From contig OU342630.1 of the NCBI GenBank assembly GCA_910589415.1, forward strand, positions 40,208,012 to 40,272,011: 64,000 nucleotides of DNA. Reading direction: 5' to 3'. Within the stretch, counting starts at the first letter, position 1. Each line of letters starts with the position of its first letter. The translations under genes and the position numbers were made by a program. The notes under the pieces were generated by a model that saw nothing but the letters and a program-made list of their open reading frames with translations, was not told where the DNA came from and made no database searches. Below, piece after piece: positions 55,426 to 64,000 of this stretch. This DNA comes from Malachius bipustulatus (taxonomy: Eukaryota; Arthropoda; Insecta; Coleoptera; Melyridae).

Positions 55426-56139
55426 TGTAGTGTAAACTACCTTTAAATCCTGAGATCCTGCGTCATGCGCAGTAAATTCAGTAATGTGGCCCCCTTAAAT
55501 TGAATGACTGAAAAAGAAGAACCTCTTTGACGTTTGAAAAGTCGACTGGTCTGTCATGAATGACTGTTTGGATCCCCGCTCAAATGTTTGATTTGAATTT
55601 GAGGTTTTCCCGCCCTGAATTCTTGAATGTTTGAATTTAAAGATTAACCCGCCCCGATTTCAAATAAATGGCCACATCACTTTACTTACGTTCTGGGGTT
55701 TTTTTCCTTTGCTCGTGTTTTACCTTTTGGCTCGTGACATTATCTACCTATTTACTTACGGTAGGTAGGTAGGTACTACGAAGGATAATGATTAAACAGA
55801 CTGAACCAATTAAACAATAAGTAGTTGTATGCAAAAATGGGAATATGATTTCAATAACACGTGACTACTTACTTACAAACAAAAAATAAATACAGACCTT
55901 TGTTTTCTTTCGGAAATGACACCGACTGCTTCTCTCGACGACCGGGATCAAAGTGCCTTCGCCTTCAGGAACCCGTAACCAAACGAGGCCTACTAAAATG
56001 ACATCTGACGTTTCTAGATTTGAAAACTTGACAACTGACATATCGAATACACAGAATATCCGTGAATGGTAGAAACTTTACGTTTTCGATTTTAACATGC
56101 GTATTGTTGACATTTGTAAAGGAAATCTGGGTCACTTCA
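55426..56139 (-). repeat. 5' LTR with a 1686-bp internal deletion
   Basis: Matches 51350-51673 and 53360-53749 of the other LTR, joined at 55749/55750 (CTACCT then ATTTACTTACGG). One short difference is visible near the start (TTTAAATCCTGAG against TTTAAAAATTGAG). A clean junction without an added duplication means deletion in this copy rather than insertion in the other. Confidence 0.7.
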
Positions 56140-57189
56140 CAGTGAAGTAGCAGACGTTTTAAAGAAAAACTTCAAGAGTCAGAAGGCGATTTATCCTTCT
56201 ACAGAGGATTAGCCCTCTTATTCTCAAAAATTATGAAAAAATTTACGCATATTCTTTAGACAAAAATAAGCAAACTTTTTCTTCATACTCCTCCCTTCTT
56301 TTGTAAAAAATACCAAGACAAATAATGCATAGGCCTTCATTTGATGATTTTTCTGAGAAAGAACACTTTTAGCAGAGAAACTCCAAGAAACAAAAAATAC
56401 TTATTTTTATCAAAGAATATGCCTGAATTTTTTCAGAGTTTTTCGGGAAACAAATAAGCGGCCCATTATTTGAGGTTTCCAGCTCCGAAGAGGGCCACGT
56501 GAACTTCTTTACTTAATAAAATGCCCAATAGTAATGTACCAAACTAAATAAGTATAAACAGAGAAGATAACACACACCGCAGCATCACCTCAGAATCTCA
56601 GCATCTCAAAAGATTTGTATTCGTTCATCTACTTCATCTACCTTCTAATAGTGTTTTAATGCAGTTTTTCTTGGGCATTGTATTCATAACTTTGATAAAA
56701 TGATAAATCCATCGTTGTGATTAGAACTGCTTTTAAACCAAGACGCAGACAGAATGTGGTTCCTAAAACAATTATTTCGCATTCAGGAAGAGTTTTTTCG
56801 ATTTATTTAAAATAATTTTTATTACCTACAAGAGCATGAAACAGCATTGCTTGCACTTACCTTTCAAAAGTCAACAAATATGCGAAAGTTTTACGTTATA
56901 CTGTTATTAATTGGGTAAATTATTATAAATTATATTTTTAAATAGTTTCAAGGTAAAGTTCATCTTAAATTTATTATTAGTTTGATAAAATACTCAAATT
57001 AAATAAATCAAATTTTACACAATTGCAAAACTAAATGTCAGATTATGTCAAAATGAGAATTTACATCTAAAGGCAGCTTCATTTTAGTTTAGAAATCGTC
57101 CGCAATTCGCGATGCGCTACCGGAATGCGCGTGAATAGTGTACCCATTTTCGTCCGTCGATCTGACGGTCTCTTTATAGTATGTTGTCT

Positions 57190-58990
57190 CTGGGTCTATT
57201 TCAGAGAGTTCTTCTTTTTGTTTTTAATACCGGTATAAAATGTGCTGGTATAATACAAAAAATACGTATTATACAAGTGTATAATACAATTCGCATCACT
57301 GGGCGTAGGTATCAAATCAAGTGGAAAAAAGCGAAGTTTGAAAAATGTAACAAAATTAACACGAATAGAAATCGAGGAATCCTCTTTCAGTGGGCATTAA
57401 AAACATATTACGGGTTTATAGGATCTACGAAGCGAGAGACTTAGTATTTGGGTATAATTTTTAACTCGATATCTAACGTGTGGTTACTGAGAAAAAGCGT
57501 CTTGCGTAGACACACGAACGGCAGTGTGATCTTGATCTTTGTACCCCTAATATAATAAGGCCCTCCGCGTACTGATCCTTAAAAATAAGAATCATCAAGA
57601 TGTAATAAAACCTACCTGACAAACTTCCAGGTAAACGGAAATTCTGAGCCCCATAACTGTCTGCTGATGGGGCTGGGTGCATTTTTTGTCCAGAAAATCC
57701 CAGTATAAGGGGTAAGTATACCTAAGAAGTATTGATAGTTTGATATAAAGTATTGATATAATGAGTTAAAATATAAAGAAAGTTACCTACCTATTTAGGC
57801 AACGCGAACAAGTATAAAGCCCTCTTTTTATTGTTAAAACATCCTCTAACGCAGCAAAAGTTTACCATTTTTTTAAAATACGCTGACTTAAGACTTAATA
57901 ACAAAATTATGTGAATTTTTAGACAGTTGTACGTTCATAAAAATCTGACGTTTTTGAAGTTAAATTTGACATTCCCAACTTTTTGTGAGAATGCGCTACC
58001 CTAGTAAGCGTCAATGTCGGTAATACAGGCTCCCTAGCCAATTTTAATTTTCTACTACGAGAGAAAAGGCAAGTCAACGATTGATCGAAGAACTAACAAT
58101 CAGAAGGCAAACTCGCCGGCGGCGCCTTTGATCTTTAATGAATGAACAATTATTTAAATTTAATTTTGAGTCTGCTTCCTTTTTATTTAGAGACAAGCCA
58201 CACATCTGGCGGCCATATTGTTTCGGAGAAGAAGCGCAGACCCGCATTCAAAACTAATGAAGTGCAGAAGTGTGCCACAGATGTTTTCAAAAACATCTAT
58301 TGTGTGTGCTCGTGGTTATAGAGAAGCGCCACTCCGCCACTTGTACTACAGAGGCAACGAGCGATCAAGGACGAGCGATAGAGATGAAAAGTAGCTGACT
58401 CCGTTGCGCTCCGCCGCTGACTTCCTCTCTAAACATGGCGGATCTCTATGCGCCGAGTAGATGCGCGAACTCATTTTTTTAATTATTGAAGTTGCCTTCT
58501 GATTATCTGATTATTGGATCTTTCTTATTCTTCTGTGGTTGTAGCGATAGCTCATCCATGATACAAGATACAACTACGCAATAATGTCAGCTTGAGACTG
58601 AAAACTCGTCCGGGCTGCGTATGACGTCAGTGACGTCACTATGGTCATTGAAATTCGAGCCCTAACAGAAGAATTTGAAAAAATTTGAAGGTGGAAGTCA
58701 ACTTTTGTGTAATATATAATGAAAAGTGCTGGTGCTTACTGTGATCCGATACAAATCATTTATACCTACATAATAATAGCCTATGCTACTAAAAAATATA
58801 TCTCTTTTGCCTTTCGTTTTTCTTGCATGATTTTCACACCCGCACTTAGCGCATAACAGAAAATTTTTGCCGTCAGATAGTTAGGTACTGAAGTAAAATT
58901 ATTAAAATCTTCAAACATCGAAATAAGCTACTAAATCGCGATTTAACGCTATTATTACTACCGAGTCGCTTGTAGCTATCACCTGACTGA
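57190..58990. repeat. Right arm of the large inverted pair
   Basis: Inverse match to 47770-48720 in pieces: 57190-57310 (GTATAATAC motifs, GCATCACTGGGCGTAGG) and 58546-58960 (GATACAAGATACAAC, AAACTCGTCC, CGCGATTTA). About 1.2 kb between them has no counterpart on the left; part of it is a separate MITE at 58060-58545. No gene was found in the stretch. Confidence 0.45.
58060..58545. mobile_element. CG-richer inverted-repeat element in the right arm
   Basis: The ends contain CAATCAGAAGGCAA and its inverse TTGCCTTCTGATTA, extending about 40 bp with gaps. The interior is richer in CG (GCCGGCGGCGCC; CTCCGCCGCTGACTTCC) than its surroundings. Target duplication not determined. Confidence 0.45.
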
Positions 58991-59399
58991 CGTCACAATC
59001 TGCGCGCTGACAAACCTTGTTTTCAGGTTTTCTTTTCACTTTTCAGTTTTCACAGCTCAAGCTCATTGTCATTGAATTGCTCATGCTCATTATTACACAG
59101 AATAGACTTTAAAAAAGGGGGAGTCAGGGGGACTATAAAAATAAAAATAAACGTCAACAAAACGTCCTCACTTCACTGTATATTTTACAAAAATAATTTA
59201 ACATTTTTACAAAAATTTATACTCATTCCAAAGTACCTAATCCTAATACAAACAGAACTAATAATAGAAATAGGAGGAAATAGGGAGGAAATTCCCTCCC
59301 TCCTGCCATTCCCAGTTCCAGTACTTCCAGTACTTATACTATAACTATACTGTGGTATAGTCTAGTAGTTCTGTTCTAGGGAGACTAGAGACTATAAAA

Positions 59400-59675
59400 A
59401 TGAGTGATGCTCAAAATGAGGACCTGCCTGTTTCATCAAAAGTTGAGACACGATTCAAAAACGAAGTGATAAAAGAAGTTCTAAAGAGTCAGTTCACAAA
59501 TCCAAAGAACAAACTAACTGAAGAATCGGTTGAAGGTATAAATCAAATCCTGAAACTTTTGATTATCGAAACAACAATACGAGCTGCCAAGCAAACCGCC
59601 ATAGAAAATCGTTCTTGTATAACTCTGGAAAACGTGGAAAATATATTACCACAATTAATGCTTGATTTTTTATAA
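59400..59675 (+). CDS. CENPX: Centromere protein X / MHF2 histone-fold protein
   Basis: A single-exon frame of 91 residues. CENP-X pairs with CENP-S; the heterotetramer binds DNA at kinetochores and, with FANCM, at stalled forks. The core matches CENP-X: RFKNEVIKEVLKSQF (alpha 1), EESVEGINQILKLLIIETTI (long alpha 2), RAAKQTAIENRSCITLENVE (alpha 3), and the diagnostic end LENVENILPQLMLDFL, which corresponds to human VLPQLLLDF. Human CENP-X is 81 residues; the extra length here is an N-terminal tail (MSDAQNEDLPVSSKV). The ATG at 59400 is the first in frame. AATAAA at 59911-59916 fits the end of the transcript. Drosophila lacks a clear CENP-X, so the organism is probably not a fly of that group. 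Confidence 0.93.
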   Translation: MSDAQNEDLPVSSKVETRFKNEVIKEVLKSQFTNPKNKLTEESVEGINQILKLLIIETTIRAAKQTAIENRSCITLENVENILPQLMLDFL

Positions 59676-59910
59676 GAAATATACTAACTTGCTAATTGCT
59701 TATAGATTCGAGAGGCAATTTGGGTACTTACTAAAGAAAGTCATTAGTTACATTATATAGGATACAAGTAGGTACTCCCTGTTAAACCTAAACATGGTTG
59801 CTGTCTTCACCATCATATCATTCCTGTATATTATCATTTCAAACAGTTTACTGCTTAACAATCTTAGGTAATGTAAATATAAATAATTAATGTCCTGTTA
59901 GAATTGTAAG

Positions 59911-59916
59911 AATAAA
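59911..59916 (+). promoter_or_regulatory. Likely poly(A) signal of CENPX
   Basis: AATAAA lies 236 bp after the stop codon, followed by a GT-rich stretch near 59935-59945, which is a normal arrangement for cleavage. Confidence 0.5.
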
Positions 59917-59919
59917 ATG

Positions 59920-61025
59920 GGTATTTTATTGTAATAAGGGGTCGTTTTTAATTTCTTAAAGTAGATTCCATTGAACTTAAGTTCATAGTCCAGTTTCCGT
60001 ATTGGTTTTATAATGTCTCGGTTTGCCTCGTAATGTTAACTCATTCATGATAATTGAATACTGAGATGTCCTCGTAAGACTTAGGTATACTTCCTCACAA
60101 AACCTTCACTAAAGTCAGGTGAAAAATACCTAACCTGACATATTGTGCCTCTGGCACAAACGATATCTGAGCCCTAATCAAAGGTATAATATGCAGGAAC
60201 ACGTAAAAATAGGGCGAAACTTAAAGACATGCCATCGGAGGTTAGCAGTTACTAGCCCTGACCCAAAAAGGGTTAAAAAATCTGCAGCTATCAAGAACAA
60301 GCCTAAGACTCCTAATAGGCATTCACTCTGGCCACTGCAAGCTAAACACCCTGCCACTGTCCAGCGCTTTGCCGACAGTCGTAATCCACATGGGGGGAAG
60401 TCTGGTCTGATAAACCAAAATTGGGCAGACCCTATTAGGGCTCGTCCTTTTGGACGTCCGAGCGATCGGATGGGTGGTTGGGCTGACCATTGGAGAGGAG
60501 GAAAGGGCATAGTGAGGGCCTAGGTTCCAGGTGAGACATTACCCTCTCTGCAACAATCCAGAGACATTGCATGCTACAAAAATGATTGTCCTAAGCCAAC
60601 AATTTGCGAGTGGGAAAAACTAATAAAATGTGATCGAGAAAATAGACTCAGGCCATTTAAGTAGCTTGCAGCTTTCACAAAGGTTTAATGTTGACATCTT
60701 ACATCTTTCCCTGTATGCTATGGAGTGTTAACTAGTTGATCTGGTGTCAAATCTTTTGATCATTATTTATTAGAGATAATCGACTAGGAAAGAAGGTTAA
60801 TAAAACAGTAGTATGTAAGAAAAAATACTTAATCAAGTAAAAGTACTTATATTACAAATTACAATCAGTCTCACAATAGGTTTGTGTTTTTTTTTATCTC
60901 TTAATACAAGTGTGTAGCTCTGATTTGAGTAGAGAGAATTGAGTTCAAAATTGTGTTGTGATGGGAGATATATTTATCTAAATAATATACATATTATTAA
61001 TTCATATCTAATAGCATGATTCTAT
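59920..61025. other. Region between convergent genes, with a GC-rich unidentified patch
   Basis: No supported gene. The part 60280-60560 is clearly richer in G and C than the rest and is open in frames on both strands (for example 60143-60523 plus, 60178-60510 minus). It is probably a fragment of a repeat or retroelement untranslated region; no domain was recognised. Confidence 0.35.
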
Positions 61026-63511
61026 TCATGCAAATGTTTTATATAGATTAGCGAAAGATTTTCCATCAGGAAGTTGTAGCCAGTTGTTATTTGAATATTT
61101 GGTGTTTCTCTGTTCTATGACATGAAACGTATAGGCATGACGTGATTCTTCAGATTTATTAGCTTCACTAAAATGAACTACTTGTCCATGAATCAAGACA
61201 CAGGTACCTGAAATTTTTTAATCAAAGGTTGAATTTATTAATAAATAATATCCGTATTTAGTACTTACCTTTTTTAACGGGAACTGGAGTAAAAGTACTT
61301 CTTTGATAATGCGGATTTGGTCCCGTGTAAATGAGAAGTTCATCTGAGTCTTTATCGGGGTTTCGAATGTAACGTCTATGAACACCACTTTTATGGGATT
61401 CCTTAGCAATCCAGAGGCAACCATTATCTAAAGTGGCATCATCTAAGGCGATCCAAAAGCCCACTAACTTCTCAGGATCTGTATGTAAATATGTAATGTC
61501 CTGATGCTCCGTAACTGAAAATATTTGCTTATAGAATAAATTTGCGGGTCCATATACATGTTATAGTAATGAAATACCTTCTCCGCCAATGCCTGGATTT
61601 TTGAATATATACATGCTTTGAACTACTGCCGGATCTACAAAACCCAACTGGTAACAAGCCTCTTTGATTCTTTCGTCAAATGTGTATTTTTTAAATATTG
61701 GATTTAAAAGATGCATGGCATGCCCAATTTTATTGAGAGACAATTCAGGTGGCTTAGAAAGCTCCCCATTGGAATCAAATGAGTCTTTTTCGTAAAAAAA
61801 ACTTATCCTGTCTGCACTTTCCAACAAATATTTTTCTCGATTCTGAAAATAATTATATTATGTAGTCGTTATAGCAGTTGCATTATTCATATCTACATTA
61901 ATTAATAAAACATTTAAATTGTGATTTTATTATTCTTTTGTTTATACAGGGTGATTTCCCTAAGATGAAAAGCTCGATTACATACCTACACCATTAAATA
62001 TATGTAAATGAACCAAAAAGTGCTGTAAATGGGAGGGTAAAGTGCAGTTTGTAAAATTATTTTCAGATACACAGGGTGGCCCAATATCGCTGTACGCCAT
62101 ATAACTTTGTTATTTTAAATAGGACAACCTCTATATTATTGCATTTGCATATTGTTTGAGAAAAGTCAAAAAGAATGGTTTGTAAAGTTGAAGTTTGTAA
62201 TGAGCAATTTATGAGTTATAAACAAATGAAAATCGCGATTTTCTAATCGTCATTTTCAAAGCAGCTTATATTGAAAACGGCTCGAGATATGGGAAAACGG
62301 CTTACATGTCCCTATCTTAATTTTTCATCCGGTGTCCCATTGGATGGATGAAATTTTTATACAGAGTGGTAAAAACTTTGATTATTTTTATCACCCGGTA
62401 TAAAAATTTCAGCTACATGATAGGATACCAAATGAAAAATTAAGATAGGAACGTGTAAGCGTTTTCCTCTATCTTGAGCTATTTTTAAAAAAAGCTGCTT
62501 TGAAAATGGAAAATTGCGAATTTCATTTGTTTACAACTCATAAATTGCTCATTACAAACTTCAACTTTACAAACCATTCTTTTTTACTTTTCTCAAATAA
62601 TCTGAAGATGTAATAATATAGAGCGTGTCCTATTTAAAATAACAAAGTTCTATGGCATACAGAGATATTGGGCCAGCCTGTGTATCTGAAAATAATTTTA
62701 CAAACTGAACTTTACCGTCCCGTTTACAGCACTTTTTAGTTTATTTCGATATCTTTAATGGTGTAGCTGTAATCGTGCTTTCCATCTTAGGGGACTCACC
62801 CTGTATAAGTACGTTTTATATTGTTAAAGATAGAGTGGTTACAAAAACAAATGATAATAGGTATGGTATAACAATTTAATTGTTTTATTCATACAAATTG
62901 AAGTATTTGGACCGCCATTCCAGATTCCAGATAACGGACCGTTTACTGTTGATAGGTATCTAATATCGGGTGATCCACAAAATTTTTCATCAACAATAGT
63001 GCCTTGGAAAAAAATGAAGCATGCCTGCCAGTCTGTCAGATAGAATGCAAACTACATATTGGTAGATGTGCTCAGGTGCAATGAGCTCAGACATGACTGC
63101 AATAGCTATTTCTATCTTCCAAGGCACTAGTTGATGAAAAATTTTGTGGATCACACGATATAAAATATCTGAGATGGTGTTTCCTCAATTAAAAAAAATA
63201 TATATAATTTAATAAAAAATTAATAAAAAATACAGAAATTAATTAGGTAGATTTATTAAAATTTCTTATGAGGCCTAACGATACAGATTTTTCATTAAAT
63301 TTTGAAATAAGTTTTAATAACTATAGCGGTACAAGCATTTTTAAATAAGATTTTATAATACCTGATTTGATTCCGAATCAACTGTACTAAACACAGCTTT
63401 CTTTTCATCCTCGGGTATACTTTTTGCGATATTCAGGCATTCATTTTTCATAGCTTGTACTTCGTCTTCCGTAAAAAGGTTTTCCAGGAGGGCAAAACCA
63501 TCTCTCTCATA
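61026..63511 (-). CDS. PHYHD1: Phytanoyl-CoA dioxygenase domain-containing protein 1, first exon missing
   Basis: A 2-oxoglutarate/Fe(II) oxygenase related to phytanoyl-CoA hydroxylase; its physiological substrate is not established. Four exons join in phase on the minus strand: 63511-63362, 61842-61578, 61514-61269 and 61207-61026 (280 residues; human 291). Exon 1 here starts inside [13 protein letters not shown]; a short upstream exon with the start lies in the last bases or beyond the window. Markers: [42 protein letters not shown], iron ligands H and D in [32 protein letters not shown], and the third ligand in [16 protein letters not shown], followed by [10 protein letters not shown]. All catalytic residues are kept. 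A palindromic MITE lies in the intron after the first visible exon. Confidence 0.94.
61947..62803. mobile_element. 857-bp palindromic MITE, family member 2
   Basis: Same family as 38841-39664. It begins CAGGGTGATTTCCCTAAGAT after TA and ends GGGGACTCACCCTG before TA. The arms pair over almost 400 bp. Located in a PHYHD1 intron. Confidence 0.8.
62963..63162. mobile_element. Hairpin MITE in a PHYHD1 intron
   Basis: Arms of about 47 bp: ATATCGGGTGATCCACAAAA and its inverse, continuing through TTTTTCATCAAC and TGCCTTGGAA. The loop is about 100 bp. The ends differ from the CAGGGTG family. A TA or TAA duplication is possible. Confidence 0.65.
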
Positions 63512-63606
63512 CTGTAAAAAAAGAAATATAAAACTTTTAGTAAGGTTGTATTTCGTGAATTTTCAAAATGGATTTATTTACTATTTTCATATGGTAGTTT
63601 ATTATA

Positions 63607-63941
63607 CAGGCTGTTACATATTAAGAGTCGACATTGAGCAGGGGCGTGTAGGGGATGCCAAAATAAATGATGATTTGACGCAATTTATTACAATATTAAG
63701 TTGCACCCCTGAGAAGTTACAGGCCTTGAAATAGGGGTTTCAAATTTATTCAAATAAAATCAATATCTCAGTTATACTTGATGTTAGAAAACCCAAATTT
63801 GGTATATGTTGTGCGTATAACAAGAGCATTCATCGACAGTGAGCAGAACTAAGTATAGAGGTAAGTTGCGTTAAATCCCCATATATTTTGGGTTCCCCTA
63901 CACACGCCCCTGCTCTGTCGGTTATTATATGAAACACCTTG
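63607..63941. mobile_element. 335-bp TA-flanked MITE
   Basis: Starts CAGGCTGTTACATATTAAGA after TA and ends near GAAACACCTTG before TA. The arms include GAGCAGGGGCGTGTAGGGGA and its inverse. It lies upstream of the first visible PHYHD1 exon. Confidence 0.7.
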
Positions 63942-64000
63942 TATAAGCAGTAGGTACTGTTACTATTTTGTGGATTTTTCTTTATTTTGAATTCGACAAA

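Larger units (their letters stand above)
51350..56139 (-). mobile_element. LTR retrotransposon (non-autonomous), minus strand
   Basis: CAGT flanks both ends (51346-51349 and 56140-56143). LTRs start TGAAGTGACCC and end TTTACACTACA on the minus strand. A candidate primer-binding site (TGGCGCGTGTGACCAGG) follows the 5' LTR at about 55421-55405. A purine run (AAGGGGCG) precedes the 3' LTR at about 53752-53759. The 1676-bp interior has no gag or pol motifs, only tandem repeats and low-complexity frames, so the element would need proteins from elsewhere. The shared LTR parts look nearly identical, so insertion is recent. Confidence 0.75.

Noticed and set aside
60143..60523. A 126-codon plus frame and an overlapping minus frame
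   Set aside because: Open on both strands in a GC-rich patch, no recognised domain and no splice or context support; kept only as an unidentified region.

Overview
This 64 kb window is eukaryotic, almost certainly from an insect nuclear genome, possibly a beetle, although the order cannot be proved from the sequence. It is AT-rich, its genes have GT-AG introns, and it is packed with small terminal-inverted-repeat elements. Many of these start CAGGGTG and sit between TA dinucleotides. The window also holds non-LTR, LTR, SINE, hAT, Harbinger, P-like and mariner remains.

Five host genes can be reconstructed exon by exon with consistent splice phases. (1) IFT88, an intraflagellar-transport TPR protein (+, 2508-15706, 5' end missing). 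(2) HIF1AN/FIH, a JmjC asparaginyl hydroxylase (-, 23284-31202, four exons, complete at 337 residues). (3) A THAP zinc-finger/coiled-coil protein (+, 37347-44556, three exons, 208 residues). (4) CENPX/MHF2, a histone-fold kinetochore and Fanconi-complex protein (+, 59400-59675, single exon). (5) PHYHD1, a phytanoyl-CoA dioxygenase-like protein (-, 61026-63511, first exon missing). They have unrelated roles (cilium, oxygen sensing, DNA binding, centromere/DNA repair, 2-oxoglutarate oxygenase), so no shared pathway is implied.

Most of the remaining DNA is mobile elements inside introns and between genes. IFT88 introns hold palindromic MITEs, a LINE fragment and a 2.46 kb element at 12728-15182 with long inverted repeats. 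That element carries a decayed gene with XPG/FEN-like nuclease motifs and resembles an Academ-type transposon. The 6.7 kb intron of FIH holds a LINE with an intact ORF1 fold but a deleted ORF2, a second copy with the same deletion, and a pogo-like element nested in a palindromic MITE. Intron 2 of the THAP gene is a nest: a palindromic element with long arms (40408-44292) contains an R2-type LINE end and a mariner transposase, which is itself split by a second mariner flanked by TA.

The 47-59 kb interval contains a P-like element (49467-50680; perfect 30-bp inverted repeats, 7-8 bp target duplication) that encodes its own THAP domain. It also holds an LTR element on the minus strand (51350-56139) whose two LTRs differ by a clean 1686-bp deletion, tRNA-derived SINEs, and two distant inverted arms. 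A hAT element with a perfect 8-bp duplication lies at 34628-36008, and two near-identical Harbinger MITEs with TTA duplications lie at 20853 and 32952. The strongest candidates for something new are the nuclease-bearing long-TIR element, the P-like THAP element and the LINE deletion derivative that appears to have multiplied.
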